57,700 nt of DNA from Candidatus Omnitrophota bacterium (GCA_016931055.1 JAFGFL010000072.1:1-57700); one strand, 5' to 3'. Shown: positions 15,513 to 24,377, counted from the stretch's first letter. Made by a program: numbers and translations. Notes: generated from the sequence alone by a model not told the origin.

Positions 15513-16058
15513 TTAACTTGGAAAGACGCCCCTGTTAACAGAGCGGATATCTTCAATGGTATAAAACGCGTTGGGATTAAATTTCTGGATAGCGGATATG
15601 ATTGCCTTGACATCCGTTCTTTTGGCGATCGTGTAGATGACATTGACCGCGCCGGTGCTTCCGTTGGCCGCGATATTCGTCACACCGTAGCCTTTCACCC
15701 GCAGATGGTCAATCAATTCCGCCGCTTCTTTCTTGGTGATGATCCGGACAACCTCGGTCCCTATGGCCAGTTTTTCCTCAATGACCATCCCCACGTACGT
15801 GCCGGTCGCAAACCCGCCGGCAAAGGCGATATAACAGGCGACATTCGAAAGATTCAAGAACACCTGTTGAATGGCCAGCAGCCAGACCATGATTTGGATA
15901 AAGCCCAGAAACGGCGCCAGGTTTCGTTTTCCCTTTGTTAAAAGCATGATGCGCACCGTGTCCAGCGAAACATCACAGACGCGGGCAAAGAATATGAACA
16001 ACGGAATGATGACCCATTGATAAATTTGTGTTTCATTTGAAAGTAACGCCGAAATCAT
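15513..16058 (-). CDS. DUF5698/DUF2179 (YebE/UPF0316) membrane protein
   Basis: A 181-aa protein from ATG 16058 (AAAAAGGAGAAGA before it). Three membrane helices (about 12-30, 45-65, 70-90) contain the family's FARVCDVSLDTVRIMLLTKG segment. A cytoplasmic DUF2179 domain (about 100-178) follows with GYGVTNIAANGSTGAVNVIY. DUF2179 folds like PII/ACT sensor domains and is thought to bind a small ligand. The biological role is unknown. It stands alone, 300 bp from the heat-shock operon. Confidence 0.88.
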   Translation of the reverse strand: MISALLSNETQIYQWVIIPLFIFFARVCDVSLDTVRIMLLTKGKRNLAPFLGFIQIMVWLLAIQQVFLNLSNVACYIAFAGGFATGTYVGMVIEEKLAIGTEVVRIITKKEAAELIDHLRVKGYGVTNIAANGSTGAVNVIYTIAKRTDVKAIISAIQKFNPNAFYTIEDIRSVNRGVFPS

Positions 16059-16134
16059 TCTTCTCCTTTTTGCAGAAGCTGCCCTGCCTGCCGGCAAGCA
16101 GACGGCCGGTCAACTCTACTGTCCTTATATGAAC

Positions 16135-16161
16135 AGGGCTTGGCCATTTCCGGCCAAGCCC
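16135..16161. terminator. Hairpin after the exported acidic-protein gene
   Basis: GGGCTTGGCC and GGCCAAGCCC arms with a six-base loop. No clear T-tract on the minus strand. Position about 55 bp after the 16216 stop suggests termination or 3' end protection. Confidence 0.45.
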
Positions 16162-16215
16162 CGTCAATCTCAATCGCTATGACGCGATTATAACATCCAA
16201 ACTTTTTATAAACGC

Positions 16216-16653
16216 CTATTCATCTATTTCAATTGTCGCGGGCTCTTCCATTACCTCTTCCGCCGGTGCTTCCATTACCTCTCCTGCTGTCTCTTCAATC
16301 ACTTCTCCCGTTGTTTCCTCTATCGCAGAACTAACCGTCTTAAACAGGTTTTTAACGACCTTCTTTCCGTTCATTTCGACATATTCGACATCAGCTTCAT
16401 CGCCGCCCATCAAATCCGCGGCAGAAGCGACACCTTCGTAAACGGTCTCTGTATTCACATCATAGGCAACTTCAATCTCCTGGTCCATTTCATAATCATA
16501 AACCATAAGATAGATGGTGTCCCCTTCCACTCTTGATACTTTCCCATAAGCAAAATCCAAATCTTCAGCTTCCTGGGCCATGCTGACAGAAACAATGCCT
16601 GCCATCAGAAATGCCGTGATAACAAACATCCGTACTAACCGTGTGATTTCCAT
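16216..16653 (-). CDS. Exported acidic protein with a Glu-rich repeat tail
   Basis: A 145-aa protein from ATG 16653 (AGGAGG upstream). It has a Sec signal peptide with cleavage near SMA-QEA. The mature part has a beta-like domain (VSRVEGDTIYLMVYDYEM, then VAYDVNTETVYEG) and a C-terminal tail of degenerate EET-GEV-EE-APAEEV repeats. The pI is very low. No named family; periplasmic location inferred. Confidence 0.7.
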   Translation of the reverse strand: MEITRLVRMFVITAFLMAGIVSVSMAQEAEDLDFAYGKVSRVEGDTIYLMVYDYEMDQEIEVAYDVNTETVYEGVASAADLMGGDEADVEYVEMNGKKVVKNLFKTVSSAIEETTGEVIEETAGEVMEAPAEEVMEEPATIEIDE

Positions 16654-16900
16654 GCTTCCTCCTCTTTTTGTTAATAAAGTTATCTTTTGATCATATACAA
16701 TAAAGCGCACTTAAGATATCTGCCGCCAGGCCCCAAAAGATCAAACAACCAAAACCTAAATGCGTCAATCTTTTTTCCCCATCAGCCTTAGAATGCCGTT
16801 TCTCGGCCTGGCACTGCATAGCAACTCATGGCTCTTTGGGGACATCTCCTCCTGAGTGTTTTGTAATCAATAATAGCAAATTTTCCGCTAAAAGAAAGCA

Positions 16901-18109
16901 TTATTTTCCCTTCCCGATTGCGGCCTGAACAAACTCAGAAAGTTCTTCGGCAAGCAGCCGGTGCCCTTCGGGCGTCAGATGGCCGTCTTCCTTAGAATAG
17001 AGGCCTTTATCTTTATTGGGTTCAAAGGCCGGAAGCATGTCCAGGAAGCCTATATTTTGCTGCTGGGCGAATTTTGACAGCAGGTCATTGAGGTATCTAT
17101 TGGCCGGCCGCCTGAATTCAGCCGGCGCATCCTTGCCGTATTCCAGGATCCCCAACTGGTTCATACGGGGAATATAAAAAAAGGCCAGCCTGGCATTATG
17201 CTCCTCTGCCAAGCTTTTTATGGCCAGCAGATATTTCCGGGTATTTTTCCATGTCGCGTTGCGGAACGTCGCGTCCTGAAAAAGGGGACTTTCTTCCTGA
17301 ATGATAAAAAATTGTTCTTCGTCCCTATATTGCCTTAATTCCGACATGGCTTTGTTATGGGCCGAATCTTCATTGGCCTTTTCCGCGCGGGTATACATAT
17401 ATTCGATATACCGGCTGTGACTAATGGCTGCCGTGTGTAACTTTTCAAAAAGAGATCTCTTTTGTGTCTTTTCAAAGGAAATAGCCGGGTAATCCTTATA
17501 TTTCTTTGAGAAGTATCGATTGATCATTACAGGAAGGCCGTCTTTATCCAGAACGCTCATCGCCCTTGTCTTATGATCCTCAAACACATCATTTGCGGAA
17601 AGCTGCACGATAATCAAATCCGGATTAAGCTGAAGAAGTTCCCTTTTAAGATAGAGATACTCGCTGATCGGGGAATATCCAGGCACGCCGGCGCCGATAA
17701 CCTCATAATCGTGGCTTGGGTCATCATTCCCGGAATTTAAATGCCTCTCCAGAAGCGCGCAGAAGTTCTCATAAGGAGAAACTTGAAGGGCTTCCGTGAA
17801 AGAATCCCCTAAAACCAATATGCGTGTGACTCCATAGGGTTTGCGAATCTGGACTTCTTCTCCCAGCAAGCCCAGGGAATTCGTTTCATGCCAAACCGAA
17901 CTTTCCTCGCCCGGTCTCTTTCGGTAAAGAAATTTGTTGTTGGGAGCATGAACCACCCCCAGATAGGGATCCGGGACCCAAATCTGCCGGTCCCGGTTTT
18001 CCGACCCGTTATAAACCCTGATAACGATCTCACAGACCGAGAAGATGAATACAACGGCCAACAATCCAGCCATTGATAAAAATAAGGCTCTTTTTTCCAA
18101 ATCGTTCAT
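16901..18109 (-). CDS. Membrane-anchored SGNH/GDSL hydrolase
   Basis: A 402-aa protein from ATG 18109; the longer frame runs through a repeat element. One N-terminal membrane anchor (about 8-30) precedes an SGNH domain: block I LVLGDSFTEA with Ser103, block III with Asn in SANDVFED, and block V Asp-x-x-His in EDGHLTPEGH. Such anchored SGNH hydrolases often deacetylate or acylate cell-surface glycans. There is no strong ribosome binding site, so the start is moderately uncertain. Confidence 0.8.
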   Translation of the reverse strand: MNDLEKRALFLSMAGLLAVVFIFSVCEIVIRVYNGSENRDRQIWVPDPYLGVVHAPNNKFLYRKRPGEESSVWHETNSLGLLGEEVQIRKPYGVTRILVLGDSFTEALQVSPYENFCALLERHLNSGNDDPSHDYEVIGAGVPGYSPISEYLYLKRELLQLNPDLIIVQLSANDVFEDHKTRAMSVLDKDGLPVMINRYFSKKYKDYPAISFEKTQKRSLFEKLHTAAISHSRYIEYMYTRAEKANEDSAHNKAMSELRQYRDEEQFFIIQEESPLFQDATFRNATWKNTRKYLLAIKSLAEEHNARLAFFYIPRMNQLGILEYGKDAPAEFRRPANRYLNDLLSKFAQQQNIGFLDMLPAFEPNKDKGLYSKEDGHLTPEGHRLLAEELSEFVQAAIGKGK

Positions 18110-18486
18110 GATGATTATAATAAAAATGTTAGGTTCTTTGGAAAAATGAATGGGTAATAAGAAATATTCCCTCCCCCTTGTGGGGAGGGATAGGGAGGGG
18201 GAATCCGACGACAATGACACCCCCACCTAACCTCCCCCATAAAGGGGGAGGAATAACAGGAATTTTTACCAACTAAAATTTCCAAAGAAACAAATGTTAT
18301 TGTGTTACCAAAGTCATTCGCTTGTACTCCGGCAATAGGGAGCATTGTACACCGAAAACGCAAACACAGTCAATAACTGGCCCATTTACTTTTCCGAATA
18401 AGACAAGCAACGTTCTTTTCTTTTTAATGAAGAAGATGTAGAATTATACGGACTGACGGTCATATAGTTCTTCGGAGAATTCTTCA
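18110..18486. other. Divergent intergenic stretch
   Basis: This stretch lies between a minus-strand SGNH gene and the plus-strand radical SAM gene. It holds a G/C-rich inverted-repeat element (18165-18255) and otherwise nothing I can assign; promoters of both genes must lie here. Confidence 0.6.
18165..18255. repeat. Inverted-repeat element with CCTCCCCCTT ends
   Basis: The ends TATTCCCTCCCCCTT and AAAGGGGGAGGAATA are complementary, and internal hairpins (CCCTCCCC/GGGGAGGG) give a multi-stem structure of about 91 bp. It looks MITE-like. I see no convincing direct repeat at its borders. Confidence 0.55.
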
Positions 18487-19548
18487 ATGAAAAAATGGAC
18501 AAGAAGAGACTTTATTAAGAGCGGATTTCTAGCCTTATTAGGGACAGGTGCGGCTGTTTCTTTACGCCGGCTGGGCTTTGGCCGGGAATCGAATGAAGAT
18601 CTCGCCTCATCCCCAGGCCCTGATTTTGTCCCTTCTTACCTAAAATTGCATAAGCGGGGAGAATTGAAGAAACGCGGCGAGGCGCTTTGGGCAATGATGA
18701 GCCAATGCCGGCTTTGCCCGCGCGAATGCGGGACAAACCGTTTTGAGAATAAAGGGTTCTGTCATTCAACCGACCAACTGCAAATTGCCTCGTATCATCC
18801 GCATTTTGGCGAAGAGCGGCCTTTGGTCGGCCGCGGGGGTTCGGGGACCATCTTTCTCTCTAATTGCAGCCTGCGGTGCGTCTTCTGCATCAATTGGGAA
18901 ATCAGCCAGGGCGGCGAAGGGGGAATTGTCTCTCTCGATGACATGGCCGGGATGATGCTTGCCTTGCAAAGCCGCGGCTGCCATAATATCAATATCGTAA
19001 CACCTACGCATTACTCCCCTCATATCCTTCTCGCGCTTGACAAGGCCGCGGCCAAAGGATTGCGGATTCCTCTTGTCTGGAACACCTGCGGCTGGGAAAA
19101 GGTCGAGGTCTTAAGGAAACTGGACGGGATTGTCGATATCTATCTTCCCGACTTTAAATACGCGGACAGCCGTATGGCCGCGAAATATTCAAGCGACGCC
19201 TCATTCTATCCTGAGGTAACTAAACAGGCTTTACTGGAAATGCACCGGCAAGTCGGGGTCGCTAAGCCGGCCAAGAACGGATTGATGCGCCGCGGGCTCA
19301 TGCTCAGGCACCTGGTCATGCCCAATAATGTCAGCGGCACTAAGGAAGTCCTGCAATGGGTCGCGGCCAATCTGCCGAAGGACACCTACATCAACTTAAT
19401 GTCCCAATACACGCCCATATATAAAGCGCACCAATACCCTGATATCTCCAGGACCATTACCGAGCGGGAATACAGCGATGCCGTCCGCTGGGCAAAAGAA
19501 GCCGGACTGACCAATGTGGATTATCAATGGCGGTCATTTGCAGGATAA
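18487..19548 (+). CDS. PflA-like radical SAM protein with Tat signal
   Basis: A 353-aa protein. The N-terminus TRRDFIKSGFLALL is a canonical twin-arginine signal (residues 5-11) followed by a hydrophobic stretch. A Cys cluster (C74, C77, C81, C92) resembles the auxiliary cluster region of PflA-type activases, and the radical SAM motif CSLRCVFC (C127, C131, C134) follows. The rest matches the radical SAM barrel (DIYLPDFKYADS). Tat export of a radical SAM enzyme is unexpected because SAM and reductant are cytoplasmic; the signal may instead mark folding with inserted Fe-S clusters before export. Function unknown. Confidence 0.85.
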   Translation: MKKWTRRDFIKSGFLALLGTGAAVSLRRLGFGRESNEDLASSPGPDFVPSYLKLHKRGELKKRGEALWAMMSQCRLCPRECGTNRFENKGFCHSTDQLQIASYHPHFGEERPLVGRGGSGTIFLSNCSLRCVFCINWEISQGGEGGIVSLDDMAGMMLALQSRGCHNINIVTPTHYSPHILLALDKAAAKGLRIPLVWNTCGWEKVEVLRKLDGIVDIYLPDFKYADSRMAAKYSSDASFYPEVTKQALLEMHRQVGVAKPAKNGLMRRGLMLRHLVMPNNVSGTKEVLQWVAANLPKDTYINLMSQYTPIYKAHQYPDISRTITEREYSDAVRWAKEAGLTNVDYQWRSFAG

Positions 19549-19610
19549 AAAAAGGGACGGGAAGTAAATCTCCACACTATCAATGAGTTTCGAGCTTTTT
19601 TACAAGAAAC

Positions 19611-21077
19611 TTAAATATGTTTCTCCCCTTTAACTGCGCCGGCTTCCCATTTTCCAACGCCGTTCATAACATCCTTGAAACATAATTTAGCCAATTCATC
19701 GAAATTGCTTTGAAGGATCCGTTGTATGCGTCCGGGTTTCGAATAAAACTCCCGCATGCCCCATGCACCCAATCGACCCAATTCTTCAATGGTTAAATGG
19801 TCAGTTGGAACAACTGGGTGAAGAAAATCCCATTTGAGCATATCGATATTCTTTGGGTCAACCCATCCTTTTTTAATGCAGTCGCTCCAAAGAGGAGAAC
19901 CTGGTGGTGGCGTTAAATATCCGACCCACATGACATCAGGGTCAACTTGATCGGCAAATTCAAAACGTTGCTTAATGATCGCCTCCGTATCATAATCGAA
20001 CCCGATCATTATATCCCCCACAATCGCTATGTCATTCCTTCGCAAGACTTCAATCGTCTTGAAAATTTGCTCAACCGTAATCCCCTTGTCGAGTTTGCGT
20101 AATTCCCAATCATTGGCAACCTCAATGCCAAATACCCCCATGAAGAGTCCGGCCTTTTTCATGAGCGGAATATCTTTTTCCATTCTGACCCAGTCGCTCG
20201 CGCAGCCCAAGCTGACCCACTTCATCTGCAGTCCCCGCCGTATCTTCTCTTCACAGAATTCACGGACACGGGCAGGATTTAAGTTAAAATTATCTTCTTG
20301 AATGACCATCACTCTTGTGCCAAATTTTTTTTCTAACAACTCAACTTCTTCAATGACCTTTTTTGCGGATTTAGCCCGCCACCGCCTGAAGTTCTTGAGC
20401 GCTCGCGGGTCATGCTCGCTCCATTCATAGCAAAACGTGCATCCGTGGGTACAACCCCGCGAAGTAACAATCTCGACAAAAGGTTTCCAATAGGTATGTC
20501 CGACATATTGATCCATCGGGAAGAGGTCATACGCCGGTAAAGGCAACAGGTCGAGATTCTCCAAAAGCGGACGCACCGGGCCTAAAACGACCGAACCATT
20601 GCGCCGAGAAGATAACCCAGGAATGTTACTGAAATCCGTTTTTCCTTCGTTTAATGCTTCCATTAAATCATTAAAGGTAAGCTCCCCTTCGCCCATCACA
20701 ACAAAATCAATGGCTGAATTGTTTTCAAGCGTTTCTTTACCAAAAAAAGAATACCAAAGCCCGCCCACAACAATCTTCGTTTGAGGAAGAATCTTTTTTA
20801 TTGCTACTGCCGTATCATTAAAATATTTTTGTACCGCAAATCCGCCATAGGAATGCAGAATATCCCCCAAAACAACCACATCGGGGTTTTTTTCTTTGAC
20901 CTGATTGAGCATGACATCAAACGGAATTTCAAGTGCCTTGCAGTCTAAAACCTCCGGTTCGATTGTTCCCTTCTCACGAGCATAAGCCGCCCATTGCGCG
21001 TGCATTTGATTGGGGGCGACATGATGGCCGTGCGTCGCCCAAGAGCCCAAAAGCGGAGTTAAAAAAAGAACCTTCAT
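19611..21077 (-). CDS. Radical SAM protein with N-terminal cobalamin-binding-like domain
   Basis: A 488-aa protein. Residues about 1-180 form a Rossmann-like B12-binding-like domain (VVVLGDILHSYGG, VVGGLWYS, VVMGEGELTF). The radical SAM motif CTHGCTFC is at C209, C213 and C216, followed by a TIM-barrel with VIQEDNFNLNP. I do not find a clear DxHxxG lower-ligand motif. Members include BchE-like cyclases and methyltransferases; substrate unknown. It starts 10 bp after the TetR gene stops, so they form an operon. Confidence 0.85.
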   Translation of the reverse strand: MKVLFLTPLLGSWATHGHHVAPNQMHAQWAAYAREKGTIEPEVLDCKALEIPFDVMLNQVKEKNPDVVVLGDILHSYGGFAVQKYFNDTAVAIKKILPQTKIVVGGLWYSFFGKETLENNSAIDFVVMGEGELTFNDLMEALNEGKTDFSNIPGLSSRRNGSVVLGPVRPLLENLDLLPLPAYDLFPMDQYVGHTYWKPFVEIVTSRGCTHGCTFCYEWSEHDPRALKNFRRWRAKSAKKVIEEVELLEKKFGTRVMVIQEDNFNLNPARVREFCEEKIRRGLQMKWVSLGCASDWVRMEKDIPLMKKAGLFMGVFGIEVANDWELRKLDKGITVEQIFKTIEVLRRNDIAIVGDIMIGFDYDTEAIIKQRFEFADQVDPDVMWVGYLTPPPGSPLWSDCIKKGWVDPKNIDMLKWDFLHPVVPTDHLTIEELGRLGAWGMREFYSKPGRIQRILQSNFDELAKLCFKDVMNGVGKWEAGAVKGEKHI

Positions 21078-21087
21078 GATTATCCTC

Positions 21088-21657
21088 CTATTTTACGATG
21101 CCTTTTGACCACATATCCATTACGGTTTCCAACGCCTGCTGAAAACTCACCCCTTCTTGCTGCAAAATCTCCGGGTCAATAATATTATTAACCGCCCCAA
21201 GATAAGCCCGAACCGCCAATGCGGGATTAACAGAACGGAATTTACCTTTCTTAATACCTGAAGCAACGAGCTTTTCTAAATCCATGACTTTTTCGGAACG
21301 GAAATCAACAAATTCCTGCCACAATTCCGGCAATTCAAGTTGAATATCTTTTAAAAAATGTTCAAACCAGGGGGCCAATTCCTGCTGCAAAAAGAGAACA
21401 TTCAGCGAAATAATTTTCAATGGGTCTTTTTCCGTCTTTTCAACCTTAATTTGATAATCGTTAATCTTATTTTTTATTTTCGCAACCAAACCTTTTGCAA
21501 TATCTATTTTGCTCGGGAAATGCAGATAGATCGTGTTTTTGCTCATCCGAAGGTCAGCGGCAATTTCATCCATGGTGACCTTGTGGTATCCAAAGCGAAC
21601 CATCCGGGTCCGTGCAGCAGACAGGATCTTGTCAGCGGCAGGATCAGTCTTTTTCAT
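21088..21657 (-). CDS. TetR-family transcriptional regulator
   Basis: A 189-aa protein with an N-terminal TetR HTH (about 10-55; MRMVRFGYHKVTMDEIAADL-like pattern, SKNTIYLHFPSK) and an all-helical C-terminal ligand domain. It probably represses its own operon with the radical SAM gene through the palindrome directly upstream. The ligand cannot be inferred. Confidence 0.9.
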   Translation of the reverse strand: MKKTDPAADKILSAARTRMVRFGYHKVTMDEIAADLRMSKNTIYLHFPSKIDIAKGLVAKIKNKINDYQIKVEKTEKDPLKIISLNVLFLQQELAPWFEHFLKDIQLELPELWQEFVDFRSEKVMDLEKLVASGIKKGKFRSVNPALAVRAYLGAVNNIIDPEILQQEGVSFQQALETVMDMWSKGIVK

Positions 21658-21671
21658 AAAAGGCCTCCATA

Positions 21672-21686
21672 ATACTAGTTTAGTAT
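21672..21686. promoter_or_regulatory. Putative TetR operator
   Basis: Perfect 6-bp arms ATACTA and TAGTAT around GTT, 15-30 bp before the regulator's start codon, nested in a longer AATACT...AGTATT symmetry. Position fits autorepression. Confidence 0.55.
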
Positions 21687-21726
21687 TTAAAGTATTGTAT
21701 CAAAGAAATCTGCCCTGTCAACAAAA

Positions 21727-21758
21727 AAGCCCTTGTGACAATATAATCACAAGGGCTT
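21727..21758 (-). terminator. Terminator after the nickel operon
   Basis: AAGCCCTTGTGA and TCACAAGGGCTT arms (12 bp) with an 8-base loop. The minus-strand copy is followed by TTTTGTTG, so it would end transcription from the nikR-nikMN-OMP operon. It may also work on the plus strand. Confidence 0.75.
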
Positions 21759-21892
21759 AAAAAGGGAAGCGGCAAAAAAATCCTCACAACCGCCCTCAAT
21801 GAACTCCCGCCCGTCATCGGATTCGGACTTTAGCTTGTCCCATAATATAAGTCTTTATGATGCGACTGTCCGGGGACCCCTGACAATGGCCT

Positions 21893-22624
21893 CTAACCGC
21901 CAAAAGCGAAAGTGAAGCCCGTGGACACTTTGTAATCCGGTTCGGCTTCTGAAATCCCTGAAGCCAAGCCCAGATCATACGTTACAGCATCGTTGATCGC
22001 ATAATTAAGACCGACCAGGCCTGATGTCGCGTTGTCATCGAACTTCCCGGATAATAGCGTATCTCCGAAGATTTCCCCGACAAGATTTATTTTCTCGTTT
22101 AAAGAATATTCCAGCGCGAAGCAGTAATTAAACGTATCTTCAAACTCTTTTTTAACCGAACAACCTAAATTCCCATAATACGTGATCTTATTAAATTGTT
22201 TTGAAAAGATGCCGGTGAACGTATATTCCGGCCTTCCCGTTCCCAGGGATTTCTCGTCATTTCCCGATTCGGTTTTGTATGCAAAAGACAGGGCAAAATC
22301 CGGCAAACGCTCTTGTTCATGAAGGATATTCCATTTTGACATGATCACAATATCAGAAAATCCATTTGTATCACCCTCATCTTCTAAATCAATAAATTGA
22401 TACGGAATCTCAACGCCAAGGTCAAGGTTCTTCAATACACCCGTCTTAAGAACAACGCTGTGATTATATTCCTTATCTGTGGCGTTGACATATTCATAAC
22501 CATATTCTAATTCTAAGGCACCAACATCAGCCGCTCCCGCATCGTCTGTCGCAAGAGGACGGGCCGCATAGGCATTTGAAACAAAAACAAGGCTCATGAT
22601 AAAAAGAGAAATATATTTTTTCAT
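21893..22624 (-). CDS. Outer-membrane beta-barrel in the nickel operon
   Basis: A 243-aa protein with a Sec signal peptide (cleavage near NAYA-ARP). The mature start ARPLATDDAG followed by alternating amphipathic strands fits the Phenol_MetA_deg-type outer-membrane family; the last residues (TGFTFAFGG) form the closing strand. It begins 26 bp after nikMN, so it is likely the outer-membrane entry for nickel or cobalt, by analogy with other OMPs under NikR control. Confidence 0.78.
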   Translation of the reverse strand: MKKYISLFIMSLVFVSNAYAARPLATDDAGAADVGALELEYGYEYVNATDKEYNHSVVLKTGVLKNLDLGVEIPYQFIDLEDEGDTNGFSDIVIMSKWNILHEQERLPDFALSFAYKTESGNDEKSLGTGRPEYTFTGIFSKQFNKITYYGNLGCSVKKEFEDTFNYCFALEYSLNEKINLVGEIFGDTLLSGKFDDNATSGLVGLNYAINDAVTYDLGLASGISEAEPDYKVSTGFTFAFGG

Positions 22625-22649
22625 AATTCACTCCAAAGTTGAAATAATT

Positions 22650-23555
22650 TTAGGCTGAAATTTTAATTTTCGACTGCTCCAGGCTTTTACCTATGACCCA
22701 TGTCAGACCATAAACCAGGGCGATCCCCGCCCAACCGGCAAAAATCGTGGCAGCCGCGGCATTTGTAATAAATCCGGCTTGATAATCAGGAAACATGGCC
22801 GATATTTCAAAACCGCCGAATTCTAAGAAAGACAGTTTTTGCGCGACCCATTCCAATCCATCAGGAAAGCCGCTTGCAAAAGGACTTAATGTTACCGCCA
22901 CACCAGCCAACATAAAAGAGCCTAAGGCGAACTGCGGTTCTTTTTCCTGCCATAAAGCCGCATAAAAGCTCAAGACAGAAACCACGGCAACTGTCAATAA
23001 AGATTCACCGAGGCCAATAAGCGCGTGAACAGAAAGCATCGCCGGTAAAACCTTGTTAAACGTAACGGCCCCTGAAATGCCTACTTCTAAAGAACAGGCA
23101 AAGGCGCCGATCAATACTGAAAAGAAAGCCGCGATGCCCAAAGAAACGTGTTTATTTATTTTTTTGGCCTTGAGCGCAGAATAAACAACGCCTCCTAATC
23201 CCGCCCCCAAAAGCGACATATTAAGGATGTTGGCGCCCAACGCATTGATGCCTCCGTCCCCAAAGAACACGGCCTGGACGGCAAGAACAACAGCCGTCGA
23301 CAAAATGGCAAAAGGTATGCCCAATAGACTTACTCCTAAGAGAGCGCCTACAAGATGCCCGGATGTTCCGTTTTGAACAGGATAATTCAGCATCTGAAGA
23401 GCGAACATAAGCGCTGTTACCGCAGCAAATTTTGCGGCAGACGGCTTATTTTCATTCTTTTTGGCAACTGTTGCAGCAACTCCTAATCCCAAGACCGAAA
23501 CTGCTGCGGTGACCGGACATATCGCCCCGTTTAACATGGATGTTGGAATGTGCAT
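22650..23555 (-). CDS. nikMN: Nickel/cobalt ECF transporter substrate-binding protein NikMN-type
   Basis: A 301-aa membrane protein from ATG 23555, chosen because the mature N-terminus must be Met-His-Ile: His2 is a metal ligand of CbiM/NikM. GAGGGAGGG precedes it. The CbiM core (residues 1-200, about seven membrane helices, NGAICPVTAAVS) is followed by a PDGLE domain (FASGFPDGLEW), which makes it the fused MN form. No ATPase or Q subunit is nearby; it may use a shared energising module. It lies after nikR. Confidence 0.88.
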   Translation of the reverse strand: MHIPTSMLNGAICPVTAAVSVLGLGVAATVAKKNENKPSAAKFAAVTALMFALQMLNYPVQNGTSGHLVGALLGVSLLGIPFAILSTAVVLAVQAVFFGDGGINALGANILNMSLLGAGLGGVVYSALKAKKINKHVSLGIAAFFSVLIGAFACSLEVGISGAVTFNKVLPAMLSVHALIGLGESLLTVAVVSVLSFYAALWQEKEPQFALGSFMLAGVAVTLSPFASGFPDGLEWVAQKLSFLEFGGFEISAMFPDYQAGFITNAAAATIFAGWAGIALVYGLTWVIGKSLEQSKIKISA

Positions 23556-23575
23556 GTTTCCCTCCCTCGTTTTTT

Positions 23576-23602
23576 GTATTACGATTTTAATTTTCGTGCT
23601 AC
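23576..23602. promoter_or_regulatory. Putative NikR operator before nikMN
   Basis: GTATTAC-N13-GTGCTAC, five of seven positions symmetric. It shares the left half and first spacer bases (ACGATTTT) with the site at 24056. It lies between nikR and nikMN. Confidence 0.5.
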
Positions 23603-23626
23603 CAACTGACAAAAAAATAATACGGC

Positions 23627-24043
23627 TCAGCTTAAATTCTTGCCTGTGGCGGACATGCTTAATGTCCCGTGTTTAACACCCTTGACGGCTTTCAACAAAT
23701 CAGCCAATTTCAAGACCTCTTGAGGAGATCCTTTGACCGCAATGATCTCTAAACAGTTATCATGATCCAAATGGACGTGTTGAGAGGAAATGATCACCTT
23801 CTGGAAATCATGCTGGATATCCGTGATTGTGTTCATCAGCTCTCTTTTGTGGTGATTATAAATCAGAGTGACGGCGCCGGCAATTTCACTCCCTTCCTGC
23901 CACGCCTGTTCAACCAGATCATGCCGGATCAAATCACGGATGGCTTCCGAACGGTTGGTATATCCTTCGCGCTGGATCCTCTTATCAAACTTTTTAGAAA
24001 GCTCTTTTTCTAATGAAATGCCAAATCTGATCAAGTCAGTCAT
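23627..24043 (-). CDS. nikR: Nickel-responsive regulator NikR
   Basis: A 138-aa protein of normal length. An N-terminal ribbon-helix-helix (RFGISLEKELSKKFDK, then GYTNRSEAIRDLIR) binds DNA; the C-terminal ACT-like domain supplies nickel ligands: His in NHHKR, then the HVHLDHDNC cluster with two His and Cys. It represses nickel uptake when nickel is plentiful. The first gene of the operon, with a matching operator just upstream. Confidence 0.95.
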   Translation of the reverse strand: MTDLIRFGISLEKELSKKFDKRIQREGYTNRSEAIRDLIRHDLVEQAWQEGSEIAGAVTLIYNHHKRELMNTITDIQHDFQKVIISSQHVHLDHDNCLEIIAVKGSPQEVLKLADLLKAVKGVKHGTLSMSATGKNLS

Positions 24044-24055
24044 ATCGCTTGTCCT

Positions 24056-24082
24056 GTGTTACGATTTTTAGGATTTTAACAC
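24056..24082. promoter_or_regulatory. Putative NikR operator before nikR
   Basis: GTGTTAC-N13-TTAACAC, six of seven positions symmetric, 13 bp upstream of the nikR start. The half-site agrees with the GTGTTAC type described for NikR outside enterics. Confidence 0.6.
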
Positions 24083-24231
24083 AACAATTATCAGAGTCAA
24101 CTGATTTTTAATTTTTGAACACGAAACCGGGAGCATTTCGCCATTTTTGCTTCGAATGCTCTCGAATTCCTCAACGGAGATTTAATATTTTAGGGAAAAA
24201 ATATGGGCACAACCTTTTATGACGTTAGGTC

Positions 24232-24265
24232 AAAAAAATCCCCAGAGTTTATGGCTCCGGGGATT
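24232..24265 (-). terminator. Terminator of the Spy-like gene
   Basis: AATCCCC-x-GAG pairs with CTC-x-GGGGATT; on the minus strand it is followed by TTTTTTT. It lies about 110 bp after the gene's stop. Confidence 0.75.
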
Positions 24266-24377
24266 ACTTATAACACTTTATCTTCCGAGCACGTACACAA
24301 GACTGGGGCCCCTTAAGAGAGCCTCCCTGCCAGATCAACTATTCAGCATCACTTTCTTCGACCTTCCTATTCCATCG

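Larger units (their letters stand above)
24044..24377. other. Intergenic stretch upstream of nikR
   Basis: This stretch holds the upstream NikR site (24056-24082) and, near its right end, the terminator of the Spy-like gene (24232-24265). No coding sequence is supported. Confidence 0.6.
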
